64,000 nt of DNA from Glandiceps talaboti (lineage: Eukaryota > Hemichordata > Enteropneusta > Spengelidae): contig NW_027554298.1 of NCBI RefSeq assembly GCF_964340395.1, positions 39,004 through 103,003 on the forward strand. The letters run 5' to 3'. The position numbers and the translations under genes were made by a program. Under the pieces are notes generated by a model. The model did not search any database and had not been told where the DNA came from. It saw only the letters and a program-made list of their open reading frames with translations. How positions within the stretch are numbered: the stretch's first letter is position 1; the number at the start of each line of letters is the position of its first letter. Of this stretch, positions 1 to 15,149 are shown in pieces.

Positions 1-440
1 TAGGACTTAGGTTATGCTTTAGGACTTAGGTTATGATTTAGGACTTAGGTTATGATTTAGGACTTAGCTAAAGATTTAGGACTTAGGTATGATTTAGGAC
101 TTACGTATGATTTAGGACTTAGATATGCTTTAGGACTTAGGTTATGCTTTAGGACTTAGGTTATGCTTTAGGACTTAGGTTATGATTAGGACTTAGGTAT
201 GCTTTAAGACTTAGGTTATGCTTTAGGACTTAGGTTATGATTTAGGACTTAGGTTATGCTTTAGGACTTAGGTTATGCTTTAGGACTTAGGTATGATTTA
301 GGACTTAGGTATGATTTAGGACTTAGCTAAAGATTTAGGAATTACATTATGATTTAGGACTTATGTTATGATTTAGGACTTAGGTTATGATTTAGGACTT
401 AGGTTATGCTTTAGGACTTAGGTATGATTTAGGACTTAGG

Positions 441-804
441 TTATTACTTAGGACTTAGGCATGATTTAGGACTTACGTATGATTTAGGACTTAGATATGC
501 TTTAGGACTTAGTTATGCTTTAGGATTTAGTTATGATTTAGGACTTAGGTTATGATTTAGGACTTAGGTTATGATTAGGACTTAGGTATGCTTTAAGACT
601 TAGGTATGATTTAGGACTTAGGTTATTACTTAGGACTTAGGCATGATTTAGGACTTACGTATGATTTAGGACTTAGATATGCTTTAGGACTTAGTTATGC
701 TTTAGGATTTAGTTATGATTTAGGACTTAGGTTATGATTTAGGACTTAGGTTATGATTAGGACTTAGGTATGCTTTAAGACTTAGGTATGCTTTAGGACT
801 TAGG
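441..804 (+). repeat. 182-bp block dimer within the satellite
   Basis: TTATTACTTAGG occurs at 441 and 623. The 182 bp after each run through the same ordered variants: GGCATGA, TTACGTATGA, GATATGC, GTTATGC, GGATTTAG, GGTTATGATTAGG and TTTAAGACTT. The same spacing recurs at 1700 and 1882, and in later copies. It is an intermediate level of order of about ten monomers. Confidence 0.8.
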
Positions 805-3800
805 TATGATTTAGGAATTAGATTATGATTTAGGACTTAGGTTATGATTTAGGACTTAGGTTATGCTTTTGGACTTAGGTTATGCTTTAGGACTTAGGTT
901 ATGATTTAGGACTTAGGTTATGATTTAGGACTTACGTATGATTTAGGACTTAGCTAAAGATTTAGGACTTAGATTATGATTTAGGACTTAAGTATGATTT
1001 AGGACTTAGGTTATGCTTTAGGACTTAGGTTATGATTTAGGACTTAGGTATGATTTAGGACTTAGGTTATGCTTTTGGAATTAGGTTATGCTTTAGGACT
1101 TAGGTTATGATTAGGACTTACGTATGATTTAGGACTTAGATATGCTTGAGGACTTAGTTATGATTTAGGACTTAGTTATGATTTAGGACTTAGGTTATGA
1201 TTTAGGACTTAGCTTATGATTAGGACTTAGGTATGCTTTAAGACTTAGGTATGCTTTAGGACTTAGCTAAAGATTTAGGACTTAGATTATGATTTAGGAC
1301 TTAAGTATGATTTAGGACTTATGTTATGATTTAGGACTTAGGTTATGCTTTAGGACTTAGGTTATGCTTTAGGATTTAGGTTATGCTTTAGGACTTAGGT
1401 TATGATTTAGGACTTAGGTTATGATTTAGGACTTACGTATGATTTAGGACTTAGCTAAAGTTTTAGGACTTAGATTATGATTTAGGACTTAAGTATGATT
1501 TAGGACTTAGGTTATGCTTTAGGACTTAGGTATGATTTAGGACTTAGCTAAAGATTTAGGAATTAGATTATGATTTAGGACTTATGTTATGATTTAGGAC
1601 TTAAGTTATGATTTAGGACTTAGGTTATGCTTTATGACTTAGGTTATGATTTAGGACTTAGGTTATGCTTTAGGACTTAGGTATGATTTAGGACTTAGGT
1701 TATTACTTAGGACTTAGGCATGATTTAGGACTTACGTATGATTTAGGACTTAGATATGCTTTAGGACTTAGTTATGATTTAGGACTTAGTTATGATTTAG
1801 GACTTAGGTTATGATTTAGGACTTAGGTTATGATTAGGACTTAGGTATGCTTTAAGACTTAGGTATGATTTAGGACTTAGGTTATTACTTAGGACTTAGG
1901 CATGATTTAGGACTTACGTATGATTTAGGACTTAGATATGCTTTAGGACTTAGTTATGATTTAGGATTTAGTTATGATTTAGGACTTAGGTTATGATTTA
2001 GGACTTAGGTTATGATTAGGACTTAGGTATGCTTTAAGACTTAGGTATGCTTTAGGACTTAGGTATGATTTAGGAATTAGATTATGATTTAGGACTTAGG
2101 TTATGCTTTAGGACTTAGGTTATGCTTTTGGACTTAGGTTATGCTTTAGGACTTAGGTTATGATTTAGGACTTAGGTTATGATTTAGGACTTACGTATGA
2201 TTTAGGACTTAGCTAAAGTTTTAGGACTTAGATTATGATTTAGGACTTAAGTATGATTTAGCACTTAGATATGCTTTAGGACTTAGTTATGCTTTAGGAT
2301 TTAATTATGATTTAGGACTTAGGTTATGATTTAGGACTTAGGTTATGATTAGGACTTAGGTATGCTTTAAGACTTAGGTATGCTTTAGGACTTAGGTATG
2401 ATTTAGGAATTAGATTATGATTTAGGACTTAGGTTATGATTTAGGACTTAGGTTATGCTTTTGGACTTAGGTTATGCTTTAGGACTTAGGTTATGATTTA
2501 GGACTTAGGTTATGATTTAGGACTTACGTATGATTTAGGACTTAGCTAAAGATTTAGGACTTAGATTATGATTTAGGACTTAAGTATGATTTAGGACTTA
2601 GGTTATGCTTTAGGACTTAGGTTATGATTTAGGACTTAGGTATGATTTAGGACTTAGGTTATGCTTTTGGAATTAGGTTATGCTTTAGGACTTAGGTTAT
2701 GATTAGGACTTACGTATGATTTAGGACTTAGATATGCTTGAGGACTTAGTTATGATTTAGGACTTAGTTATGATTTAGGACTTAGGTTATGATTTAGGAC
2801 TTAGCTTATGATTAGGACTTAGGTATGCTTTAAGACTTAGGTATGCTTTAGGACTTAGGTTATGATTTAGGACTTACGTATGATTTAGGACTTAGCTAAA
2901 GATTTAGGACTTAGATTATGATTTAGGACTTAAGTATGATTTAGGACTTATGTTATGATTTAGGACTTAGGTTATGCTTTAGGACTTAGGTTATGCTTTA
3001 GGATTTAGGTTATGCTTTAGGACTTAGGTTATGATTTAGGACTTAGGTTATGATTTAGGACTTACGTATGATTTAGGACTTAGCTAAAGTTTTAGGACTT
3101 AGATTATGATTTAGGACTTAAGTATGATTTAGGACTTAGGTTATGCTTTAGGACTTAGGTATGATTTAGGACTTAGCTAAAGATTTAGGAATTAGATTAT
3201 GATTTAGGACTTATGTTATGATTTAGGACTTAAGTTATGATTTAGGACTTAGGTTATGCTTTATGACTTAGGTTATGATTTAGGACTTAGGTTATGCTTT
3301 AGGACTTAGGTATGATTTAGGACTTAGGTTATTACTTAGGACTTAGGCATGATTTAGGACTTACGTATGATTTAGGACTTAGATATGCTTTAGGACTTAG
3401 TTATGATTTAGGACTTAGTTATGATTTAGGACTTAGGTTATGATTTAGGACTTAGGTTATGATTAGGACTTAGGTATGCTTTAAGACTTAGGTATGATTT
3501 AGGACTTAGGTTATTACTTAGGACTTAGGCATGATTTAGGACTTACGTATGATTTAGGACTTAGATATGCTTTAGGACTTAGTTATGATTTAGGATTTAG
3601 TTATGATTTAGGACTTAGGTTATGATTTAGGACTTAGGTTATGATTAGGACTTAGGTATGCTTTAAGACTTAGGTATGCTTTAGGACTTAGGTATGATTT
3701 AGGAATTAGATTATGATTTAGGACTTAGGTTATGCTTTAGGACTTAGGTTATGCTTTTGGACTTAGGTTATGCTTTAGGACTTAGGTTATGATTTAGGAC

Positions 3801-3854
3801 TTAGGTTATGATTTAGGACTTACATATGATTTAGGACTTAGCTAAAGATTTAGG
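671..3854 (+). repeat. 1592-bp tandem duplication inside super-unit copy 1
   Basis: Two successive units, about 671-2262 and 2263-3854. Markers 1592 bp apart include ACTTAGATATGC followed by GGATTTA (671 and 2263) and GCTTTTGGAATTAGG (1071 and 2663). The first unit lacks two monomers (37 bp) near 1262 that the second keeps near 2845. The junction near 2263 joins a TTTAGCACTTAG variant, elsewhere followed by GGTTATGC (about 4335), to the GATATGC block, so it is a recombination point within the array. Confidence 0.85.
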
Positions 3855-6800
3855 ACTTAGATTATGATTTAGGACTTAAGTATGATTTAGGACTTAGGTT
3901 ATGCTTTAGGACTTAGGTTATGATTTAGGACTTAGGTATGATTTAGGACTTAGGTTATTACTTAGGACTTAGGCATGATTTAGGACTTACGTATGATTTA
4001 GGACTTAGATATGCTTTAGGACTTAGTTATGATTTAGGACTTAGGTTATGATTTATGACTTAGGTTATGATTTAGGACTTAGGTATGCTTTAAGACTTAG
4101 GTATGCTTTAGGACTTAGGTTATTACTTAGGACTTAGGCATGATTTAGGACTTAGGTATGATTTAGGACTTAGATATGCTTTAGGACTTAGTTATGATTT
4201 AGGACTTAGGTTATACTTTAGGACTTAGGTTATGATTTAGGACTTAGGTTATGATTTAGGACTTACGTATGATTTAGGACTTAGCTAAAGTTTTAGGACT
4301 TAGATTATGATTTAGGACTTAAGTATGATTTAGCACTTAGGTTATGCTTTAGGACTTAGGTTATGATTTAGGACTTAGGCATGATTTAGGACTTAGGTTA
4401 TTACTTAGGACTTAGGCATGATTTAGGACTTACGTATGATTTAGGACTTAGATATGCTTTAGGACTTAGTTATGATTTAGGACTTAGTTATGATTTAGGA
4501 CTTAGGTTATGATTTATGACTTAGGTTATGATTAGGACTTAGGTATGCTTTAAGACTTAGGTATGCTTTAGGACTTAGGTTATGATTTAGGACTTACGTA
4601 TGATTTAGGACTTAGCTAAAGATTTAGGACTTAGATTATGATTTAGGACTTAAGTATGATTTAGGACTTAGGTTATGATTTAGGACTTAGGTTATGATTA
4701 GGACTTAGGTATGCTTTAAGACTTAGGTATGCTTTAGGACTTAGGTATGCTTTAGGACTTAGGTATGCTTTAGGACTTAGGTATGATTTAGGACTTAGGT
4801 TATGTTTTAGGACTTAGGTATGCTTTAGGACTTAGGTATGCTTTAAGACTTAGGTATGCTTTAGGACTTAGGTTATGCTTTAGGACTTAGGTTATGCTTT
4901 AGGACTTAGGTTATGATTTAGGACTTAGGTTATGATTTAGGACTTAGCTAAAGATTTAGGACTTAGGTATGATTTAGGACTTACGTATGATTTAGGACTT
5001 AGATATGCTTTAGGACTTAGGTTATGCTTTAGGACTTAGGTTATGCTTTAGGACTTAGGTTATGATTAGGACTTAGGTATGCTTTAAGACTTAGGTTATG
5101 CTTTAGGACTTAGGTTATGATTTAGGACTTAGGTTATGCTTTAGGACTTAGGTTATGCTTTAGGACTTAGGTATGATTTAGGACTTAGGTATGATTTAGG
5201 ACTTAGCTAAAGATTTAGGAATTACATTATGATTTAGGACTTATGTTATGATTTAGGACTTAGGTTATGATTTAGGACTTAGGTTATGCTTTAGGACTTA
5301 GGTATGATTTAGGACTTAGGTTATTACTTAGGACTTAGGCATGATTTAGGACTTACGTATGATTTAGGACTTAGATATTCTTTAGGACTTAGTTATGATT
5401 TAGGACTTAGTTATGATTTAGGACTTAGGTTATGATTTAGGACTTAGGTTATGATTAGGACTTAGGTGTGCTTTAAGACTTAGGTATGCTTTAGGACTTA
5501 GGTTATGATTTAGGACTTACGTATGATTTAAGACTTAGCTAAAGATTTAGGACTTAGATTATGATTTAGGACTTAAGTATGATTTAGGACTTATGTTATG
5601 ATTTAGGACTTAGGTTATGATTTAGGACTTAGCTTTGCTTTAAGACTTAGGTATGCTTTAGGACTTACGTATGATTTAAGACTTAGCTAAAGATTTAGGA
5701 CTTAGATTATGATTTAGGACTTAAGCATGATTTAGGACTTATGTTATGATTTAGGACTTAGGTTATGATTTAGGACTTAGGTTATGCTTTACGACTTAGG
5801 TATGATTTAGGACTTAGGTTATTACTTACGACTTAGGCATGATTTAGGACTTACGTATGATTTAGGACTTAGATATGCTTTAGGACTTAGTTATGATTTA
5901 GGACTTAGGTTATGATTTAGGACTTATGTTATGATTAGGACTTAGGTATGCTTTAATACTTAGGTATGCTTTAGGACTTAGGTATGCTTTAAGACTTAGG
6001 TATGCTTTAGGACTTAGGTATGATTTAGGACTTAGGTATGCTTTAGGACTTAGATATACTTTAGGACTTAGGTATGATTTAGGAATTAGATTATGATTTA
6101 GGACTTAAGTATGATTTAGGACTGATGTTATGATTTAGGACTTAGGTTATGATTTAGGACTTAGGTTATGCTTTAGGACTTAGGTATGATTTAGGACTTA
6201 GGTTATTACTTAGGACTTAGGCATGATTTAGGACTTACGTATGATTTAGGACTTAGATATGCTTTAGGCCTTAGTTATGATTTAGGACTTAGTTATGATT
6301 TAGGACTTAGGTTATGATTTAGGACTTAGGTTATGATTAGGACTTAGGTATGCTTTAAGACTTAGGTATGATTTAGGACTTAGGTTATTACTTAGGACTT
6401 AGGCATGATTTAGGACTTACGTATGATTTAGGACTTAGATATGCTTTAGGACTTAGTTATGCTTTAGGATTTAGTTATGATTTAGGACTTAGGTTATGAT
6501 TTAGGACTTACGTATGATTTAGGACTTAGCTAAAGATTTAGGACTTAGATTATGATTTAGGACTTAAGTATGATTTAGGACTTAGGTTATGCTTTAGGAC
6601 TTAGGTTATGATTTAGGACTTAGGTATGATTTAGGACTTAGGTTATGCTTTTGGAATTAGGTTATGCTTTAGGACTTAGGTTATGATTAGGACTTACGTA
6701 TGATTTAGGACTTAGATATGCTTGAGGACTTAGTTATGATTTAGGACTTAGTTATGATTTAGGACTTAGTTATGATTTAGGACTTAGGTTATGATTTAGG

Positions 6801-9800
6801 ACTTAGGTTATGATTAGGACTTAGGTATGCTTTAAGACTTAGGTATGATTTAGGACTTAGGTTATTACTTAGGACTTAGGCATGATTTAGGACTTACGTA
6901 TGATTTAGGACTTAGATATGCTTTAGGACTTAGTTATGCTTTAGGATTTAGTTATGATTTAGGACTTAGGTTATGATTTAGGACTTAGGTTATGATTAGG
7001 ACTTAGGTATGCTTTAAGACTTAGGTATGCTTTAGGACTTAGGTATGATTTAGGAATTAGATTATGATTTAGGACTTAGGTTATGATTTAGGACTTAGGT
7101 TATGCTTTTGGACTTAGGTTATGCTTTAGGACTTAGGTTATGATTTAGGACTTAGGTTATGATTTAGGACTTACGTATGATTTAGGACTTAGCTAAAGAT
7201 TTAGGACTTAGATTATGATTTAGGACTTAAGTATGATTTAGGACTTAGGTTATGCTTTAGGACTTAGGTTATGATTTAGGACTTAGGTATGATTTAGGAC
7301 TTAGGTTATGCTTTTGGAATTAGGTTATGCTTTAGGACTTAGGTTATGATTAGGACTTACGTATGATTTAGGACTTAGATATGCTTGAGGACTTAGTTAT
7401 GATTTAGGACTTAGTTATGATTTAGGACTTAGGTTATGATTTAGGACTTAGCTTATGATTAGGACTTAGGTATGCTTTAAGACTTAGGTATGCTTTAGGA
7501 CTTAGGTTATGATTTAGGACTTACGTATGATTTAGGACTTAGCTAAAGATTTAGGACTTAGATTATGATTTAGGACTTAAGTATGATTTAGGACTTATGT
7601 TATGATTTAGGACTTAGGTTATGCTTTAGGACTTAGGTTATGCTTTAGGATTTAGGTTATGCTTTAGGACTTAGGTTATGATTTAGGACTTAGGTTATGA
7701 TTTAGGACTTACGTATGATTTAGGACTTAGCTAAAGTTTTAGGACTTAGATTATGATTTAGGACTTAAGTATGATTTAGGACTTAGGTTATGCTTTAGGA
7801 CTTAGGTATGATTTAGGACTTAGCTAAAGATTTAGGAATTAGATTATGATTTAGGACTTATGTTATGATTTAGGACTTAGGTTATTACTTAGGACTTAGG
7901 CATGATTTAGGACTTACGTATGATTTAGGACTTAGATATGCTTTAGGACTTAGTTATGATTTAGGACTTAGTTATGATTTAGGACTTAGGTTATGATTTA
8001 GGACTTAGGTTATGATTAGGACTTAGGTATGCTTTAAGACTTAGGTATGATTTAGGACTTAGGTTATTACTTAGGACTTAGGCATGATTTAGGACTTACG
8101 TATGATTTAGGACTTAGATATGCTTTAGGACTTAGTTATGATTTAGGATTTAGTTATGATTTAGGACTTAGGTTATGATTTAGGACTTAGGTTATGATTA
8201 GGACTTAGGTATGCTTTAAGACTTAGGTATGCTTTAGGACTTAGGTATGATTTAGGAATTAGATTATGATTTAGGACTTAGGTTATGCTTTAGGACTTAG
8301 GTTATGCTTTTGGACTTAGGTTATGCTTTAGGACTTAGGTTATGATTTAGGACTTAGGTTATGATTTAGGACTTACGTATGATTTAGGACTTAGCTAAAG
8401 ATTTAGGACTTAGATTATGATTTAGGACTTAAGTATGATTTAGGACTTAGGTTATGCTTTAGGACTTAGGTTATGATTTAGGACTTAGGTATGATTTAGG
8501 ACTTAGGTTATTACTTAGGACTTAGGCATGATTTAGGACTTACGTATGATTTAGGACTTAGATATGCTTTAGGACTTAGTTATGATTTAGGACTTAGGTT
8601 ATGATTTATGACTTAGGTTATGATTTAGGACTTAGGTATGCTTTAAGACTTAGGTATGCTTTAGGACTTAGGTTATTACTTAGGACTTAGGCATGATTTA
8701 GGACTTAGGTATGATTTAGGACTTAGATATGCTTTAGGACTTAGTTATGATTTAGGACTTAGGTTATACTTTAGGACTAGGTTATGATTTAGGACTTAGG
8801 TTATGATTTAGGACTTACGTATGATTTAGGACTTAGCTAAAGTTTTAGGACTTAGATTATGATTTAGGACTTAAGTATGATTTAGCACTTAGGTTATGCT
8901 TTAGGACTTAGGTTATGTTTTAGGACTTAGGCATGATTTAGGACTTAGGTTATTACTTAGGACTTAGGCATGATTTAGGACTTACGTATGATTTAGGACT
9001 TAGATATGCTTTAGGACTTAGTTATGATTTAGGACTTAGTTATGATTTAGGACTTAGGTTATGATTTATGACTTAGGTTATGATTAGGACTTAGGTATGC
9101 TTTAAGACTTAGGTATGCTTTAGGACTTAGGTTATGATTTAGGACTTACGTATGATTTAGGACTTAGCTAAAGATTTAGGACTTAGATTATGATTTAGGA
9201 CTTAAGTATGATTTAGGACTTAGGTTATGATTTAGGACTTAGGTTATGATTAGGACTTAGGTATGCTTTAAGACTTAGGTATGCTTTAGGACTTAGGTAT
9301 GCTTTAGGACTTAGGTATGCTTTAGGACTTAGGTATGATTTAGGACTTAGGTTATGTTTTAGGACTTAGGTATGCTTTAGGACTTAGGTATGCTTTAAGA
9401 CTTAGGTATGCTTTAGGACTTAGGTTATGCTTTAGGACTTAGGTTATGCTTTAGGACTTAGGTTATGATTTAGGACTTAGGTTATGATTTAGGACTTAGC
9501 TAAAGATTTAGGACTTAGGTATGATTTAGGACTTACGTATGATTTAGGACTTAGATATGCTTTAGGACTTAGGTTATGCTTTAGGACTTAGGTTATGCTT
9601 TAGGACTTAGGTTATGATTAGGACTTAGGTATGCTTTAAGACTTAGGTTATGCTTTAGGACTTAGGTTATGATTTAGGACTTAGGTTATGCTTTAGGACT
9701 TAGGTTATGCTTTAGGACTTAGGTATGATTTAGGACTTAGGTATGATTTAGGACTTAGCTAAAGATTTAGGAATTACATTATGATTTAGGACTTATGTTA

Positions 9801-12800
9801 TGATTTAGGACTTAGGTTATGATTTAGGACTTAGGTTATGCTTTAGGACTTAGGTATGATTTAGGACTTAGGTTATTACTTAGGACTTAGGCATGATTTA
9901 GGACTTACGTATGATTTAGGACTTAGATATGCTTTAGGACTTAGTTATGCTTTAGGATTTAGTTATGATTTAGGACTTAGGTTATGATTTAGGACTTAGG
10001 TTATGATTAGGACTTAGGTATGCTTTAAGACTTAGGTATGATTTAGGACTTAGGTTATTACTTAGGACTTAGGCATGATTTAGGACTTACGTATGATTTA
10101 GGACTTAGATATGCTTTAGGACTTAGTTATGCTTTAGGATTTAGTTATGATTTAGGACTTAGGTTATGATTTAGGACTTAGGTTATGATTAGGACTTAGG
10201 TATGCTTTAAGACTTAGGTATGCTTTAGGACTTAGGTATGATTTAGGAATTAGATTATGATTTAGGACTTAGGTTATGATTTAGGACTTAGGTTATGCTT
10301 TTGGACTTAGGTTATGCTTTAGGACTTAGGTTATGATTTAGGACTTAGGTTATGATTTAGGACTTACGTATGATTTAGGACTTAGCTAAAGATTTAGGAC
10401 TTAGATTATGATTTAGGACTTAAGTATGATTTAGGACTTAGGTTATGCTTTAGGACTTAGGTTATGATTTAGGACTTAGGTATGATTTAGGACTTAGGTT
10501 ATGCTTTTGGAATTAGGTTATGCTTTAGGACTTAGGTTATGATTAGGACTTACGTATGATTTAGGACTTAGATATGCTTGAGGACTTAGTTATGATTTAG
10601 GACTTAGTTATGATTTAGGACTTAGGTTATGATTTAGGACTTAGCTTATGATTAGGACTTAGGTATGCTTTAAGACTTAGGTATGCTTTAGGACTTAGGT
10701 TATGATTTAGGACTTACGTATGATTTAGGACTTAGCTAAAGATTTAGGACTTAGATTATGATTTAGGACTTAAGTATGATTTAGGACTTATGTTATGATT
10801 TAGGACTTAGGTTATGCTTTAGGACTTAGGTTATGCTTTAGGATTTAGGTTATGCTTTAGGACTTAGGTTATGATTTAGGACTTAGGTTATGATTTAGGA
10901 CTTACGTATGATTTAGGACTTAGCTAAAGTTTTAGGACTTAGATTATGATTTAGGACTTAAGTATGATTTAGGACTTAGGTTATGCTTTAGGACTTAGGT
11001 ATGATTTAGGACTTAGCTAAAGATTTAGGAATTAGATTATGATTTAGGACTTATGTTATGATTTAGGACTTAAGTTATGATTTAGGACTTAGGTTATGCT
11101 TTATGACTTAGGTTATGATTTAGGACTTAGGTTATGCTTTAGGACTTAGGTATGATTTAGGACTTAGGTTATTACTTAGGACTTAGGCATGATTTAGGAC
11201 TTACGTATGATTTAGGACTTAGATATGCTTTAGGACTTAGTTATGATTTAGGACTTAGTTATGATTTAGGACTTAGGTTATGATTTAGGACTTAGGTTAT
11301 GATTAGGACTTAGGTATGCTTTAAGACGTAGGTATGATTTAGGACTTAGGTTATTACTTAGGACTTAGGCATGATTTAGGACTTACGTATGATTTAGGAC
11401 TTAGATATGCTTTAGGACTTAGTTATGATTTAGGATTTAGTTATGATTTAGGACTTAGGTTATGATTTAGGACTTAGGTTATGATTAGGACTTAGGTATG
11501 CTTTAAGACTTAGGTATGCTTTAGGACTTAGGTATGATTTAGGAATTAGATTATGATTTAGGACTTAGGTTATGCTTTAGGACTTAGGTTATGCTTTTGG
11601 ACTTAGGTTATGCTTTAGGACTTAGGTTATGATTTAGGACTTAGGTTATGATTTAGGACTTACGTATGATTTAGGACTTAGCTAAAGATTTAGGACTTAG
11701 ATTATGATTTAGGACTTAAGTATGATTTAGGACTTAGGTTATGCTTTAGGACTTAGGTTATGATTTAGGACTTAGGTATGATTTAGGACTTAGGTTATTA
11801 CTTAGGACTTAGGCATGATTTAGGACTTACGTATGATTTAGGACTTAGATATGCTTTAGGACTTAGTTATGATTTAGGACTTAGGTTATGATTTATGACT
11901 TAGGTTATGATTTAGGACTTAGGTATGCTTTAAGACTTAGGTATGCTTTAGGACTTAGGTTATTACTTAGGACTTAGGCATGATTTAGGACTTAGGTATG
12001 ATTTAGGACTTAGATATGCTTTAGGACTTAGTTATGATTTAGGACTTAGGTTATACTTTAGGACTTAGGTTATGATTTAGGACTTAGGTTATGATTTAGG
12101 ACTTACGTATGATTTAGGACTTAGCTAAAGTTTTAGGACTTAGATTATGATTTAGGACTTAAGTATGATTTAGCACTTAGGTTATGCTTTAGGACTTAGG
12201 TTATGATTTAGGACTTAGGCATGATTTAGGACTTAGGTTATTACTTAGGACTTAGGCATGATTTAGGACTTACGTATGATTTAGGACTTAGATATGCTTT
12301 AGGACTTAGTTATGATTTAGGACTTAGTTATGATTTAGGACTTAGGTTATGATTTATGACTTAGGTTATGATTAGGACTTAGGTATGCTTTAAGACTTAG
12401 GTATGCTTTAGGACTTAGGTTATGATTTAGGACTTACGTATGATTTAGGACTTAGCTAAAGATTTAGGACTTAGATTATGATTTAGGACTTAAGTATGAT
12501 TTAGGACTTAGGTTATGATTTAGGACTTAGGTTATGATTAGGACTTAGGTATGCTTTAAGACTTAGGTATGCTTTAGGACTTAGGTATGCTTTAGGACTT
12601 AGGTATGCTTTAGGACTTAGGTATGATTTAGGACTTAGGTTATGTTTTAGGACTTAGGTATGCTTTAGGACTTAGGTATGCTTTAAGACTTAGGTATGCT
12701 TTAGGACTTAGGTTATGCTTTAGGACTTAGGTTATGCTTTAGGACTTAGGTTATGATTTAGGACTTAGGTTATGATTTAGGACTTAGCTAAAGATTTAGG

Positions 12801-15149
12801 ACTTAGGTATGATTTAGGACTTACGTATGATTTAGGACTTAGATATGCTTTAGGACTTAGGTTATGCTTTAGGACTTAGGTTATGCTTTAGGACTTAGGT
12901 TATGATTAGGACTTAGGTATGCTTTAAGACTTAGGTTATGCTTTAGGACTTAGGTTATGATTTAGGACTTAGGTTATGCTTTAGGACTTAGGTTATGCTT
13001 TAGGACTTAGGTATGATTTAGGACTTAGGTATGATTTAGGACTTAGCTAAAGATTTAGGAATTACATTATGATTTAGGACTTATGTTATGATTTAGGACT
13101 TAGGTTATGATTTAGGACTTAGGTTATGCTTTAGGACTTAGGTATGATTTAGGACTTAGGTTATTACTTAGGACTTAGGCATGATTTAGGACTTACGTAT
13201 GATTTAGGACTTAGATATTCTTTAGGACTTAGTTATGATTTAGGACTTAGTTATGATTTAGGACTTAGGTTATGATTTAGGACTTAGGTTATGATTAGGA
13301 CTTAGGTGTGCTTTAAGACTTAGGTATGCTTTAGGACTTAGGTTATGATTTAGGACTTACGTATGATTTAAGACTTAGCTAAAGATTTAGGACTTAGATT
13401 ATGATTTAGGACTTAAGTATGATTTAGGACTTATGTTATGATTTAGGACTTAGGTTATGATTTAGGACTTAGCTTTGCTTTAAGACTTAGGTATGCTTTA
13501 GGACTTACGTATGATTTAAGACTTAGCTAAAGATTTAGGACTTAGATTATGATTTAGGACTTAAGCATGATTTAGGACTTATGTTATGATTTAGGACTTA
13601 GGTTATGATTTAGGACTTAGGTTATGCTTTACGACTTAGGTATGATTTAGGACTTAGGTTATTACTTACGACTTAGGCATGATTTAGGACTTACGTATGA
13701 TTTAGGACTTAGATATGCTTTAGGACTTAGTTATGATTTAGGACTTAGGTTATGATTTAGGACTTATGTTATGATTAGGACTTAGGTATGCTTTAATACT
13801 TAGGTATGCTTTAAGACTTAGGTATGCTTTAGGACTTAGGTATGATTTAGGACTTAGGTATGCTTTAGGACTTAGATATACTTTAGGACTTAGGTATGAT
13901 TTAGGAATTAGATTATGATTTAGGACTTAAGTATGATTTAGGACTGATGTTATGATTTAGGACTTAGGTTATGATTTAGGACTTAGGTTATGCTTTAGGA
14001 CTTAGGTATGATTTAGGACTTAGGTTATTACTTAGGACTTAGGCATGATTTAGGACTTACGTATGATTTAGGACTTAGATATGCTTTAGGCCTTAGTTAT
14101 GATTTAGGACTTAGTTATGATTTAGGACTTAGGTTATGATTTAGGACTTAGGTTATGATTAGGACTTAGGTATGCTTTAAGACTTAGGTATGATTTAGGA
14201 CTTAGGTTATTACTTAGGACTTAGGCATGATTTAGGACTTACGTATGATTTAGGACTTAGATATGCTTTAGGACTTAGTTATGCTTTAGGATTTAGTTAT
14301 GATTTAGGACTTAGGTTATGATTTAGGACTTAGGTTATGATTAGGACTTAGGTATGCTTTAAGACTTAGGTATGCTTTAGGACTTAGGTTATTACTTAGG
14401 ACTTAGGCATGATTTAGGACTTAGGTATGATTTAGGACTTAGATATGCTTTAGGACTTAGTTATGATTTAGGACTTAGGTTATACTTTAGGACTTAGGTT
14501 ATGATTTAGGACTTAGGTTATGATTTAGGACTTACGTATGATTTAGGACTTAGCTAAAGTTTTAGGACTTAGATTATGATTTAGGACTTAAGTATGATTT
14601 AGCACTTAGGTTATGCTTTAGGACTTAGGTTATGATTTAGGACTTAGGCATGATTTAGGACTTAGGTTATTACTTAGGACTTAGGCATGATTTAGGACTT
14701 ACGTATGATTTAGGACTTAGATATGCTTTAGGACTTAGTTATGATTTAGGACTTAGTTATGATTTAGGACTTAGGTTATGATTTATGACTTAGGTTATGA
14801 TTAGGACTTAGGTATGCTTTAAGACTTAGGTATGCTTTAGGACTTAGGTTATGATTTAGGACTTACGTATGATTTAGGACTTAGCTAAAGATTTAGGACT
14901 TAGATTATGATTTAGGACTTAAGTATGATTTAGGACTTAGGTTATGATTTAGGACTTAGGTTATGATTAGGACTTAGGTATGCTTTAAGACTTAGGTATG
15001 CTTTAGGACTTAGGTATGCTTTAGGACTTAGGTATGCTTTAGGACTTAGGTATGATTTAGGACTTAGGTTATGTTTTAGGACTTAGGTATGCTTTAGGAC
15101 TTAGGTATGCTTTAAGACTTAGGTATGCTTTAGGACTTAGGTTATGCTT

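Larger units (their letters stand above)
1..15149 (+). repeat. Higher-order satellite super-unit, copy 1 (about 15.15 kb)
   Basis: This is the first complete copy of a super-unit that recurs at 15150. The variant ATTACATTATG occurs at 341, 5221, 9773 and 13061 here and at 15490, 20370, 24922 and 28210 in the next copy, always 15149 bp apart. Rare private variants also recur at +15149: a one-base deletion giving GGACTAGG (8771), TTAAGACGTA (11321) and ACATATGAT (3822). Inside the unit two alternating sub-types follow the ATTACATT marker. One continues with GATATGC and GGATTTAG (341, 9773); the other with GATATTC, GGTGTGC and GCTTTGC (5221, 13061). The super-unit is therefore itself built from related, unequal halves. 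The left limit at base 1 is only the window edge, so the phase of the unit is arbitrary. Confidence 0.93.

Noticed and set aside
1-200. Chromosome end at the left side of the window
   Set aside because: The G-rich strand reads left to right, so a left-hand telomere would show the C-rich strand on +. There is also no pure telomere repeat at the edge.
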